From NCBI GenBank assembly GCA_905198155.1, contig CAJKBQ010000017.1, positions 1 to 64,000 of the forward strand: a stretch of DNA of 64,000 nucleotides. Direction: 5' to 3'. The notes under the pieces were generated by a model that did not search any database, was not told where the DNA came from, and saw nothing but the letters and a program-made list of their open reading frames with translations. Below, in pieces: positions 24,450 through 32,419 of this stretch (position 1 is the first letter of the stretch; each line of letters begins with the position of its first letter). The translations under genes were made by a program, and so were the position numbers. The DNA comes from an uncultured Eubacteriales bacterium. GTDB taxonomy: Bacteria; Bacillota; Clostridia; Oscillospirales; Acutalibacteraceae.

Positions 24450-25259
24450 TTACAGCTGATCGACGTCCACGTGATGCACGTCGCCGGTCAGCTGCTGACC
24501 CAAAAACAGCCCGCCGATGCGCTCAAAGTCCTGCACGCGGTCGGTCACATAATATTCCGTGCCGCCCGGCGCGGCGGGGTCGGCGCGCAGGCCGGCAGAT
24601 TCCAGCACGCGCAGCGCGTGGCGCGCGGTTTCTGCGCCGGAATCAATCAGCGTCACGCCGTCGCCCATCACCTCGCCGATGATCGGCGCGATGATCGGGT
24701 AGTGCGTGCACGCGAGGATCAGCGTATCCACTGCCCCGCGCAGCGGCGCCAGATACCGCTCGGCGACCATGCGCGTGACCGGATCTGCCGGATCGGTGAA
24801 GCCGCCTTCCACCAGCGGCACAAACAGCGGGCACGCCTGCTGCCGGACGTCCGCCGTTGGCATCAGCGCCCGAATCGCGCGGGGCAGCGCTTCGCTGGCG
24901 ATGGTGGCCGCCGTGGCGATCACGCCGATGCGGCCGGTGCGCGTGGCCTGCACGGCGGCGCGGGCGGCCGGTTCGATGATGCCGGTGAACGGCACGGGCA
25001 GCTGCGCGCCCAGGTCGGCCGAGGTGGAGCTGACGGTGCCGCACGCGGCGATCACCATTTTCACCTGGTGGTGCATGAGGAACGCCATATCCTGCTGGGC
25101 GTATTTGCGCAGGATCTCGCGGCTGCGCGAGCCGTACGGGACGCGGCCGGTGTCGCCGAAGTAAATAATCCGCTCTTCCGGCATCAGCCGGTGCAGCTGG
25201 CGCACGGTGGTCAGCCCGCCCAGGCCGGAGTCGAACACGCCGATTGCCGCGCCGTTCAT
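24450..25259 (-). CDS. murI: Glutamate racemase
   Basis: 269 aa. The two catalytic cysteines lie in IAACGTVSS (C73) and ILACTHYP, with FDSGLGGLTTVR at the N-terminus and YFGDTGRVPYG as the substrate loop. It makes D-glutamate for peptidoglycan. The start overlaps the ddl stop by 4 nt, so cell-wall precursor enzymes are coupled. Confidence 0.94.
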   Translation of the reverse strand: MNGAAIGVFDSGLGGLTTVRQLHRLMPEERIIYFGDTGRVPYGSRSREILRKYAQQDMAFLMHHQVKMVIAACGTVSSTSADLGAQLPVPFTGIIEPAARAAVQATRTGRIGVIATAATIASEALPRAIRALMPTADVRQQACPLFVPLVEGGFTDPADPVTRMVAERYLAPLRGAVDTLILACTHYPIIAPIIGEVMGDGVTLIDSGAETARHALRVLESAGLRADPAAPGGTEYYVTDRVQDFERIGGLFLGQQLTGDVHHVDVDQL

Positions 25260-26323
25260 CCGCGCGCCCTTTCCTGCGCCAGCGCAATCAGCCGGTCGAG
25301 CAGCGCACCAAACGGCACGCCCGCCGCGTCAAACAGCTTGGGATACATACTGATCGACGTGAAGCCCGGCAGCGTGTTCAGCTCGTTGAGCAGCACCGCG
25401 CCGTCCGAATGGCGGACGAAAAAGTCCACGCGCGCCAGCCCCGTGCAGCCCAGCATCCGGTACGCCTGCACCGCCGTGCGGCGGATGGTCTCCGTCGTTT
25501 CCGCCGGAAACTCGGCCGGAATCGCCAGCCGGGAGTTTTCGTCCTGGTATTTCGCATCGTAAGTGTAAAATTCCACCGCGGGCAGAATCTCCCCCACCAC
25601 CGACGCGACCGGGTGATCGTTGCCCAGCACCGCACACTCCACTTCGTGGCCGTCAATCGCTTCTTCAATCACGATCCGGCCGTCCTCGTGCGCGGCGATG
25701 CGCATGGCTTCCGGCAGCTCGGACGCGTCATGCGCTTTGGTGACACCGACGCTCGACCCGGCGTTGGCCGGTTTCACGAACACCGGGTACCCCAGCTCCG
25801 CGGCGATGCGCGCTTCGATCGGCGCGGGATCTTCGGCGTAGTCCGACGCGTAGCACCACACGAATTTCGCTTCGGGGATGCCGTTCTGCGCCAGCAGCAT
25901 ATTGGCTGCGGCTTTGTCCATACAGGTGGCGGACGCCAGCGTGCCGCACCCGACATACGGGATGCGCGCCAGATCCAGCAGCCCTTGGAGCGTGCCGTCT
26001 TCGCCGTTTTTGCCGTGCAGCACCGGGAACACCACGTCCACCGGCAGGCACTCCCCCGTGTCCGGCAGCAGCAGGCCGCGCTGCGCGGTGCTCGGCGAGA
26101 TCAGGCACGGCCGGTTGGCGGGATCCGATTCCCATTCGCCGCCCGGAATGCGCGCCGGGTCGCCGGTATACAGCAGCCATTCGCCGTTTTTGGTGATGCC
26201 GATGCGAATCTGCTCGTATTTGTCGTCCAGGTGCGACATGATCGCGTACGCCGATCGGCGCGACACTTCGTGCTCCGACGATGCGCCGCCGAACAGCACG
26301 GCCACTCGAATTTGATCTGTCAT
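25256..26323 (-). CDS. ddl: D-alanine--D-alanine ligase
   Basis: 355 aa ATP-grasp enzyme. It has VLFGGASSEHEVSRRSAY at the N-terminus, FPVLHGKNGEDGTLQGLL, PVFVKPANAGSSVGVTK, EEAIDGHEVECAVLG and the closing LNTLPGFTSISMYPKLFDAAG. It joins two D-alanines for peptidoglycan. It is the first gene of ddl-murI-DUF1934. The EDGT-Q loop and length are of the D-Ala/VanG-like group; D-Ala-D-Ser activity is not excluded, but no van genes are near. Confidence 0.94.
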   Translation of the reverse strand: MTDQIRVAVLFGGASSEHEVSRRSAYAIMSHLDDKYEQIRIGITKNGEWLLYTGDPARIPGGEWESDPANRPCLISPSTAQRGLLLPDTGECLPVDVVFPVLHGKNGEDGTLQGLLDLARIPYVGCGTLASATCMDKAAANMLLAQNGIPEAKFVWCYASDYAEDPAPIEARIAAELGYPVFVKPANAGSSVGVTKAHDASELPEAMRIAAHEDGRIVIEEAIDGHEVECAVLGNDHPVASVVGEILPAVEFYTYDAKYQDENSRLAIPAEFPAETTETIRRTAVQAYRMLGCTGLARVDFFVRHSDGAVLLNELNTLPGFTSISMYPKLFDAAGVPFGALLDRLIALAQERARG

Positions 26324-26383
26324 GATAGAAGCTCATCCTTTCCGGATTGAATTTCAGTGAACTGCAAATTGTTATACCGTATT

Positions 26384-26412
26384 ATCATACCATAAATCGC
26401 GCGAAACTGCAA
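26384..26412 (-). promoter_or_regulatory. Promoter of the ddl-murI operon
   Basis: On the minus strand TTGCAG (26407-26412), a 17-nt spacer and TATGAT (26384-26389), with the ddl start 60 nt downstream. Confidence 0.65.
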
Positions 26413-26509
26413 CCGGTACGGGGCGAAAATTCGAAAAAAATTGGGGCGAAAAAATCCGCCGCACGGCGGGCGCCGCGGGCGGATTCGATTCGGCGGGGTG
26501 CACCGTGCG

Positions 26510-27088
26510 TTATTTCAGCAGCACAAAGCCGCCGTCCCCGATGCGGTCCACGACGAACGAACGGTCGCGGACGGCCAGCGCCGCGCCGGTTGGGTTTTCA
26601 AACGTATACAGCGTCGCTTCGCGGAAGTCGAATGCGGCGCGGATTTGGACGTTTTCAAACGGCTTTTTCAGGTTCGTGCCGTTCGTCAGGCAGATCAGGT
26701 AGTAACCGTCGCCGGTCAGCGTTTCCATCAGCAGGTCGCGGGATTCGCTTTTGGTGACCTGCGGGCGCACGCCGGTGCTTTCGACCGCGTCGTACGCCGG
26801 GAGTCCGCAGCGGAACGGCGTGGGCTGCGCGCCGAGGCGGCTGTACGCGCCTTTGCAGTGCTGGTAGCCTGCCGCGTCGGCGCTGAACACGATGCCGCCG
26901 CGCGCGGCAAAGTCGGCAAGCGCCTGCTGTTCGTCCGGGGCAAGGTGCGTCACGGTCGGGGTGAACACGACTTTTTCGCCCGGCGGCACGGGGACTTTGC
27001 GCGCGTGGTACGACGCGTAGTACGACACGCCCACCCCGAATACCGCTTTGCCGTCCCGGTACAGTTTGCCGTTTTGGATGGTGTACAT
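26510..27088 (-). CDS. Shortened glycosidase-like protein (N- and C-terminal parts only)
   Basis: 192 aa. The first 35 residues (YRDGKAVFGVGVSYYASYHARKVPVPP) resemble the start of GH5/GH42-type enzymes. The next part (LAPDEQQALADFAARGGIVFSADAAG) resembles a beta-galactosidase trimerisation domain. The end (FREATLYTFENPTGAALAVRDRSFVV) is a C-terminal beta domain. A catalytic barrel should lie between the first two and is missing, so this may be an in-frame internal deletion or a genuine small accessory protein. It is divergent from the GH2 gene. Confidence 0.5.
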   Translation of the reverse strand: MYTIQNGKLYRDGKAVFGVGVSYYASYHARKVPVPPGEKVVFTPTVTHLAPDEQQALADFAARGGIVFSADAAGYQHCKGAYSRLGAQPTPFRCGLPAYDAVESTGVRPQVTKSESRDLLMETLTGDGYYLICLTNGTNLKKPFENVQIRAAFDFREATLYTFENPTGAALAVRDRSFVVDRIGDGGFVLLK

Positions 27089-27164
27089 TTGGATTCCGCC
27101 CTCGAATTCCGGTCGATGCTGTCAGTATCGCACAGGGCGGACGGGATGTCAACGGCTTGGCGCG

Positions 27165-27242
27165 CGTTATTTTCCGGCGTTCGGCGATATCAAATTACGG
27201 GGCAAAATACGTTATTTTTTCCGGGTTCGGCGATATCAAATT
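27165..27242 (+). promoter_or_regulatory. Pair of ~32-nt direct repeats upstream of the GH2 gene
   Basis: Bases 27165-27196 and 27210-27242 both read CGTTATTTTCCGG(T)-GTTCGGCGATATCAAATT with minor differences, 45 nt apart. They lie in the divergent spacer between the small glycosidase-like gene and the GH2 gene, 43 nt before its -35 box. They could be tandem activator sites. Confidence 0.6.
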
Positions 27243-27284
27243 CTTGCCAGGATATAACGATCTTGCTCAATTTTCAAAACCGTA

Positions 27285-27313
27285 TTGACTTTGCGGAAAT
27301 TCTTCGGTATGAT
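27285..27313 (+). promoter_or_regulatory. Promoter for the GH2 gene
   Basis: TTGACT (27285-27290), a 17-nt spacer and TATGAT (27308-27313). Confidence 0.7.
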
Positions 27314-27360
27314 AAAGTTGAAACGAAGCCCACCTCATTACGGAAAGGATTGGATATTGA

Positions 27361-29718
27361 ATGAAGAAAATCTGCATCTCCAAAGAATGGCAGTTTGTCT
27401 GCGGCGGCCGGCAAAGCATTACGGTCGATCTGCCGCACGACTACGCCGTTTCGCTGCCCCGGACGCCGGACGCGCCCGGCGGCGCCCAGAACGGATACTT
27501 TAACGCGGACAACGGCACCTACACCAAATACCTCACGCTGCCCGACGCGCACTGCATCCTGGACGTGGACGGCGCGTACATGAACGCGCACGTTTCGCTC
27601 AACGGCGACCTGCTGGCGATTCATCCGCACGGCTACACCCCGCTGCTGGTGGACCTGACGGCAAAAATGTACCCCCATGCGCTGAACCAGCTGCGCATCG
27701 AAACGCGGCCGATTCAGCCGTCCACACGGTGGTACTCCGGCGCGGGGCTGTACCGCGACGTGTTCCTGTGGACGGGCGGCGCGGTGCGCGTGGAGCCGTG
27801 GGACGTGTTTGCAACGACGGTGCGCGCGGACGAAGCGGCGGCCGAAATCCGGGTTGCGTATCAGATTGCAGCGGATCGTAACGCCGACGCACAGGTGAAA
27901 ACCACCATCGTTGCGCCCGACGGGCAGGTTGCGGCGGAATCGACCGATGCCGTTTGCGCAGCCGCAGGCAAAACCCCGCTGACCGTATCGCTGACCGTGC
28001 CGCACCCGCAGCGGTGGGATCTCGACACGCCCACGCTGTACACCATCCGGACAGAAATCACCGTCGGCGGCGACGTGACCGACACGGCGGAAACAACGCT
28101 CGGTATCCGCACCATCGCGTTCGACGCGGCGCACGGATTCCGGCTGAACGGCCGCACCGTCAAAATGCGCGGCGGCTGCATCCACCACGATCACGGCGTG
28201 CTGGGCGCGGCAGCGTTCCCGGCGGCGGAGCAGCGCAAGCTGTCCCGGCTGAAAGCGGCCGGGTTCAACGCGGTGCGCATCGCGCACAATCCGCCGTCGC
28301 TCGCGCTGCTGGAAGTTGCCGACCGGATCGGGATGCTGGTGATGGACGAGGCGTTCGATATGTGGAATTGCGGCAAAACGGCGGACGATTACCACCTGGC
28401 GTTCGGCGACTGGTGGGCACGGGACATTGCGTATATGGTGCAGCGCGACCGCAGCCATCCGTGCGTGGTCAGCTACTCGATCGGCAATGAAATCATTGAG
28501 CGCGACGGGCAATCCGACGGCGCAATGTGGGCCGCCCGGCTGGCCGATGAGATTCGCCGGTACGACACCACGCGCCCCGTCACCAGCGGCATTTGCGAAA
28601 TGTGGGAACGCGACGACCCGGATATGCCGGAAGCCTACCGCACCGCCAAAGCAACCCGCAAAGCTGAAATGCTGCGCAAGGCGGCCGCCGAAGGCAAAGA
28701 CGAATTTGCGTACTGCACCGAGCCGTATATGAATGCGCTGGACATTGTGGGGTACAATTACCTGTACTTCCGCTATGCGTCCGACCACGAGATTTTCCCG
28801 AACCGCGTGATCTGGGGATCGGAAACGCAGGCGCTGCTGTTCTACGATTCGTGGCACGCCGTGCTGGACAATGACCATGCCATCGGCGACTTCACCTGGA
28901 CGGCGTACGACAATCTGGGCGAAGCCGGCGCCGGGCGCTCCTGCTGGAAGCGCGAGGGGTACATTCCGAATATCTCGCTGACGGCATATCCGTGGCGCAC
29001 CTGCTTCCAGGGCGACCTGGATTTGTGCGGGTACCGCCGCCCGCAGTCGTATTTCCGCGAGGCCGTGTGGATCGGGCACACTGCGCCGCGCATTTTCACC
29101 ACGCATCCGATGCATTACGGCGAGGAATTTTCCGGCACGCACTGGCATTGGTACGACGTGCTCGACACCTGGACGTACCCGGCGGAATACATCGGCAAGC
29201 CCGTCCCGGCCGAAGTGTACACCGACGCCGATGAGATTGAATGGACACTGAACGGCCGCGTGCTGGGCTGCACAAAACCGGAAAAGGCCATTGCGCGGAT
29301 GGACATCCCGTACGAGCCGGGCACGCTGACCGCTACCGCGATTTACGGCGGGCAGCGCGGCGCATCGTCTGCCCTGCACACCGTCGGCGCACCGGCGGCC
29401 ATCGATGTGGCGGCGGAGCGCGCGTCCTTTGCGGCGGATCGGCGCGATTTGTGCTATTTTGACATCACCGTCACCGACGATGCCGGCGACCGCGTGCCGA
29501 ACGCGTCCACCCCGCTGGAATGCTTTGTGGACGGCGGCGAGCTGATGGGCATTTTCAGCGGCGACCCCAAAAACGAGGACGTTTACACCTCGAACCGGGC
29601 GCACGCGTTTGAAGGCCGCGCGGTTGCGGTGGTTCGCACCGACCGTCCGGGCACGGTGAAGGTCGTCGTGCGCGGCGGCGGGCTGCGCGGCGGGGCTGGA
29701 TGCGCAGCAGCAGAATAA
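27361..29718 (+). CDS. Glycoside hydrolase family 2 (beta-galactosidase-like)
   Basis: 785 aa. The N-terminal sugar-binding domain begins with DLPHDYAVS and contains RWYSGAGLYRDVFLW. The central immunoglobulin-like domain follows, then the catalytic barrel (FRLNGRTVKMRGGCIHHDHG, GFNAVRIAHNPPS). The acid/base is E377 in SIGNEIIERDG and the nucleophile is E488 in WGSETQ. C-terminal Ig-like domains follow (WTLNGRVLGCTKPEK, FSGDPKNEDVYTSNRAHAFEG). No signal peptide is present, so it acts in the cytoplasm. Exo-beta-galactosidase or related activity is likely; the exact sugar is uncertain. AAAGGA precedes the start. Confidence 0.9.
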   Translation: MKKICISKEWQFVCGGRQSITVDLPHDYAVSLPRTPDAPGGAQNGYFNADNGTYTKYLTLPDAHCILDVDGAYMNAHVSLNGDLLAIHPHGYTPLLVDLTAKMYPHALNQLRIETRPIQPSTRWYSGAGLYRDVFLWTGGAVRVEPWDVFATTVRADEAAAEIRVAYQIAADRNADAQVKTTIVAPDGQVAAESTDAVCAAAGKTPLTVSLTVPHPQRWDLDTPTLYTIRTEITVGGDVTDTAETTLGIRTIAFDAAHGFRLNGRTVKMRGGCIHHDHGVLGAAAFPAAEQRKLSRLKAAGFNAVRIAHNPPSLALLEVADRIGMLVMDEAFDMWNCGKTADDYHLAFGDWWARDIAYMVQRDRSHPCVVSYSIGNEIIERDGQSDGAMWAARLADEIRRYDTTRPVTSGICEMWERDDPDMPEAYRTAKATRKAEMLRKAAAEGKDEFAYCTEPYMNALDIVGYNYLYFRYASDHEIFPNRVIWGSETQALLFYDSWHAVLDNDHAIGDFTWTAYDNLGEAGAGRSCWKREGYIPNISLTAYPWRTCFQGDLDLCGYRRPQSYFREAVWIGHTAPRIFTTHPMHYGEEFSGTHWHWYDVLDTWTYPAEYIGKPVPAEVYTDADEIEWTLNGRVLGCTKPEKAIARMDIPYEPGTLTATAIYGGQRGASSALHTVGAPAAIDVAAERASFAADRRDLCYFDITVTDDAGDRVPNASTPLECFVDGGELMGIFSGDPKNEDVYTSNRAHAFEGRAVAVVRTDRPGTVKVVVRGGGLRGGAGCAAAE

Positions 29719-29735
29719 CCCGGTAAAACCTGTAT

Positions 29736-29775
29736 TACGTCCGGTCTGCCGATTCTTCGGCGAGCCGGACGCCGT
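29736..29775 (+). terminator. Hairpin downstream of the GH2 gene
   Basis: GTCCGG-TCT-GCCGA and TCGGC-GAG-CCGGAC form an interrupted stem with GTCTTTT after it. The rest of 29776-29910 shows no gene. Confidence 0.6.
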
Positions 29776-29916
29776 CTTTTCACCGGTTTCAACCGGTTCC
29801 GGGTTCCGGAGCGGCAAAATCCGAATTCCGTACCGAAATATTGTCATTCGTTTCCCGGTATTTTGCGCACAATGATGCCGTTTGGGGCACAATAACGACA
29901 TCATGTGCCGAACCCC

Positions 29917-29946
29917 TTGACACTGCATCGTTTCGATTGCTATAAT
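29917..29946 (+). promoter_or_regulatory. Promoter for the DUF5696-like gene
   Basis: TTGACA (29917-29922), an 18-nt spacer and TATAAT (29941-29946), giving a leader of about 110 nt. Confidence 0.8.
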
Positions 29947-30064
29947 GAAAAAGCATGAAATGGGGTTCGTTCCGCAGCCGGCATCCAAAACGGCGGGGGA
30001 ATTCGGCGCGGCCGGCAGCATCGGGAATTCCCGCGGGACGCATTCATAACGGAGGAAAGTAATC

Positions 30065-31786
30065 ATGATGTACGCATACGCTTACAGCAAAGCCCGCACG
30101 CAAATCGCGCGGATCCCGGTGCAAATCCGGCCGGACGGCGACGAATTTGACGCCGTTGTCCCGGCGGCAGACGTCCCGGACGGAACGTTTGACCTGGACT
30201 TTGCGCCCGAATACGAAAACGCCGCCGCGCACGAATCCGGCTATATGGTTGCGCCGCGCGGCGGTCCCTACGTCAAAAGCAGCTATATGATGTGCAGCTT
30301 CCGTCCGCAGCCGGACTGTGAACACATCATCGAGGGCAGCGCACTGCCGATTTTCGGAGTCCGGCGGGCGGATGCGTGCTTTGTCGCCATCGTCACCGGA
30401 ATGCGGTGCGACTACGATACCGTTGTCGGTGTCCGCGGCGGGATCCATTATATTTTCCCGCGGTTCCGCCTGGACGGCGAGCGTCCGTACGAAGACATCG
30501 CCGTGCGGTATTGCACGCTGCGCGGGGACAACGCAGACTACTGCGGAATGGCGCGGCGCTACCGCCGGTTCCAGCTGGATCGCGGCGCGTGCGTTCCGCT
30601 CAAAATCCGGGCGCAAACCAATCCGTACCTGCGGTACGCCGCCGAATCGATGAACGTCCGGATCCGGATGGGGATGAAGCCGGTTCCCACACCGGTCTTA
30701 ACACAAACCCCCGAAACGGAGCCGGAAATGGTCGTCAGCTGCACATTTGACCGGATGCGCGACCTGATCGGCGAATTCAAGCGCCAGGGCATAGACAAAG
30801 CGGAATTTTGCCTGATCGGGTGGAACGTCAAAGGCCACGACGGCCGCTACCCGCAGCTGTTCCCGGTGGAACCTGCGCTCGGCGGGGAACAGAAGCTGCG
30901 CGCACTGATCCGGTACGGTCAGCAAAACGGATACCAGATGACGTGCCACACCAACAGTTCCGACGCGTATGCCGTGTCGGAGCTGTGGAATCCGGACGAT
31001 ATTCTGATGCACAAAAACGGCACGCTGTCCGTGGACGAAAACGCGTGGAGCGGCGGGCGGATGTATCAGCTGTGCCCGGCAGCCGCCGCGCGCCAGGCCG
31101 CCGTGATGCTGCCAAAGGTCGCGGCGCTGGGGTTCCGGGGCATTCATTACATCGATGTCATTTCCCTGCATCCACCGCGCAAATGCTGCAATCCGCGTCA
31201 CCCGCTCAATCGGCGCGACTCCGCTGCGTGCAACGGTCAGATTATGGCGCTGACGCAGCAATTGATGGGCGGGTTCAGCTCCGAAGGCGCATTTGACATC
31301 AACATCGGCAGCCTGGACTTCGCGCTGCTGGTTCATTCCGACGAAACCCTGGCGCCCCGGCTGGCGATGTGTGACCGGGTGATCCCGCTGTGGGAACTGG
31401 TATATCACGGGATCGTACTGCACAATACGTCGTGGGAAACGGGCACCTACCGCCAATTTGCCGGCGCACCGCCGGAAAATGAATGCAAACGGCTCAAAAA
31501 CATCGAATTCGGCGGCCGACCGCTGGCGTATTTCCACATGGAATTTCACGGGCACGCCGACGAGATCGGCAAAGGGCTTACCACCGCCACCGACGCGCAG
31601 ATGGCACGCAGCGTATCGGAACTGAAAGGAATGGCCGACGACTTCCGGAAACTGTCGTACCTGCAATATGAATTTATGGATCGGCACGAAGCAATTGCAG
31701 ACGGGGTGTTCCGCACGACGTACAGCGACGGGTCGCGCGTAACGGTAGACTACCATCAGCGGACATACCGGCTGGAAAAAGCGTAA
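30065..31786 (+). CDS. DUF5696-like putative glycosidase
   Basis: 573 aa, no signal peptide. The N-terminal half is beta-rich; from about residue 225 a (beta/alpha) barrel is suggested by FKRQGIDKAEFCLIGWNVKGHDGRYP, YQMTCHTNSSDAYAVSELW, GFRGIHYIDVISLHPPRKC and LVHSDETLAPRLAMCDRVIPLWELVYHGIVLHNT. The overall plan recalls the DUF5696 family found in Bacillota carbohydrate loci, which has distant likeness to GH101-type enzymes. Candidate acids are D384 in YIDVIS and the acidic residues around HSDE. It has a promoter of its own and lies between GH2 and GH27 genes. Activity is unknown. Confidence 0.55.
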   Translation: MMYAYAYSKARTQIARIPVQIRPDGDEFDAVVPAADVPDGTFDLDFAPEYENAAAHESGYMVAPRGGPYVKSSYMMCSFRPQPDCEHIIEGSALPIFGVRRADACFVAIVTGMRCDYDTVVGVRGGIHYIFPRFRLDGERPYEDIAVRYCTLRGDNADYCGMARRYRRFQLDRGACVPLKIRAQTNPYLRYAAESMNVRIRMGMKPVPTPVLTQTPETEPEMVVSCTFDRMRDLIGEFKRQGIDKAEFCLIGWNVKGHDGRYPQLFPVEPALGGEQKLRALIRYGQQNGYQMTCHTNSSDAYAVSELWNPDDILMHKNGTLSVDENAWSGGRMYQLCPAAAARQAAVMLPKVAALGFRGIHYIDVISLHPPRKCCNPRHPLNRRDSAACNGQIMALTQQLMGGFSSEGAFDINIGSLDFALLVHSDETLAPRLAMCDRVIPLWELVYHGIVLHNTSWETGTYRQFAGAPPENECKRLKNIEFGGRPLAYFHMEFHGHADEIGKGLTTATDAQMARSVSELKGMADDFRKLSYLQYEFMDRHEAIADGVFRTTYSDGSRVTVDYHQRTYRLEKA

Positions 31787-31850
31787 CCTGACCCGTCCGG
31801 TCATCCGGGCGCGGTTGTTCCACAATTTTCACCATTTTCCGGTTTCCGGC

Positions 31851-31879
31851 TTGACAAGCTCCGGTTTTTCATTTATAAT
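31851..31879 (+). promoter_or_regulatory. Promoter of the holin-like toxin mRNA
   Basis: TTGACA (31851-31856), a 17-nt spacer and TATAAT (31874-31879). The first transcribed bases include GTAAACGAGGA (31887-31897), which is also at the 5' end of the antisense RNA. Confidence 0.85.
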
Positions 31880-31923
31880 AGAAAATGTAAACGAGGAATC
31901 CATTGATACAACAAAGGCGGCTG

Positions 31924-31972
31924 CCCCCAGCGCAAATCCAAATTGGGGGTTTTAGTTTCCCCCGAAAGGGGG
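31924..31972 (+). promoter_or_regulatory. Hairpin sequestering the toxin ribosome site
   Basis: In the leader CCCCC (31924-31928) can pair with GGGGG (31945-31949). CCCCC (31959-31963) pairs with GGGGG (31968-31972) around a GAAA tetraloop. The second GGGGG is the ribosome binding site of the toxin, so translation should be blocked until the structure is opened. Confidence 0.7.
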
Positions 31973-31981
31973 TGGATGTAT

Positions 31982-32077
31982 ATGGTGTCGTATGAAGCTC
32001 TGATTCAGATTTTCATGCTGGTCGTTGATGTTCTTACATTAGCGGTTATGACCATCGCATTATTCAAAAAAAACTAA
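31982..32077 (+). CDS. Putative holin-like toxin of a type I toxin-antitoxin locus
   Basis: A 31-aa protein starting MVSYEALIQIFML, with one hydrophobic helix and a KKN tail. MxxYEAL followed by a single membrane span is the hallmark of the putative holin-like toxin family of Bacillota; such peptides damage or depolarise the membrane. Its own promoter, a leader hiding the ribosome site, and a convergent antisense promoter (32164-32192) around a shared terminator make a type I system likely. It sits between carbohydrate genes without other mobile-element signs. Confidence 0.82.
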   Translation: MVSYEALIQIFMLVVDVLTLAVMTIALFKKN

Positions 32078-32157
32078 ACCGCCCAGCCTCCAAGCGCGCG
32101 GTTTAGTTTTTTAAATCACTGCGTAGGGGCACCGTCGTATCAGTGCTCCTCGTTTAC
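32068..32157 (-). ncRNA. Putative antitoxin RNA
   Basis: An RNA of about 90 nt is expected from the consensus promoter at 32164-32192 to the terminator at 32074-32110. It overlaps the 3' end of the toxin mRNA. Its 5' end (GTGTAAACGAGGA..TGATACGAC) repeats the 5' end of the toxin mRNA rather than complementing it. Confidence 0.7.
32074..32115. terminator. Bidirectional terminator shared by toxin mRNA and antisense RNA
   Basis: CTAAACCGC and GCGGTTTAG pair around the toxin stop region. T6 follows on the plus strand and T8 on the minus strand, so both convergent RNAs end here and share the stem as a complementary tail. Confidence 0.85.
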
Positions 32158-32163
32158 ACTTAT

Positions 32164-32192
32164 ATTATACCGCCGTTCCGCACTTTTGTCAA
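32164..32192 (-). promoter_or_regulatory. Promoter of the antitoxin RNA
   Basis: On the minus strand TTGACA (32187-32192), a 17-nt spacer and TATAAT (32164-32169), a perfect consensus. Confidence 0.85.
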
Positions 32193-32227
32193 GCGGGAAC
32201 GGCGATTTTTTTATGGACACTCCGGCG

Positions 32228-32419
32228 TCACCCGAACAGCGTACATCCCATGTTCCGGAAAAACCGGATTTTTTCGTGCAGCTGTTCCTCTGTGACCCGG
32301 TACTTTTCGGCAAAGCACGTCAGGCACAGGTACTCCGTCGCACCGCGGTTCACCAGCCGCTTGTAAATCGCGATTTCGTCCGGCACCAGCGGGCGGCCGC
32401 ATTGCTTGCAGGCGCTCAT
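32228..32419 (-). CDS. Small zinc-ribbon-like protein
   Basis: 63 aa starting MSACKQCGRPLVPDEIAIYK. Two CxxC pairs (CKQC and CLTC) suggest one bound zinc; the rest is helical (TEEQLHEKIRFFRNMG). The start overlaps the stop of the GH27 gene (ATGA), so the two are translationally coupled. I know no function. It is too conserved-looking in composition to be a shadow frame, but evidence is limited. Confidence 0.68.
   Translation of the reverse strand: MSACKQCGRPLVPDEIAIYKRLVNRGATEYLCLTCFAEKYRVTEEQLHEKIRFFRNMGCTLFG

Noticed and set aside
27274..30066. 930-aa minus-strand frame opposite the GH2 gene
   Set aside because: It is rich in His, Arg and Val as expected of the antisense of a GC-rich gene, and has no recognisable motif.
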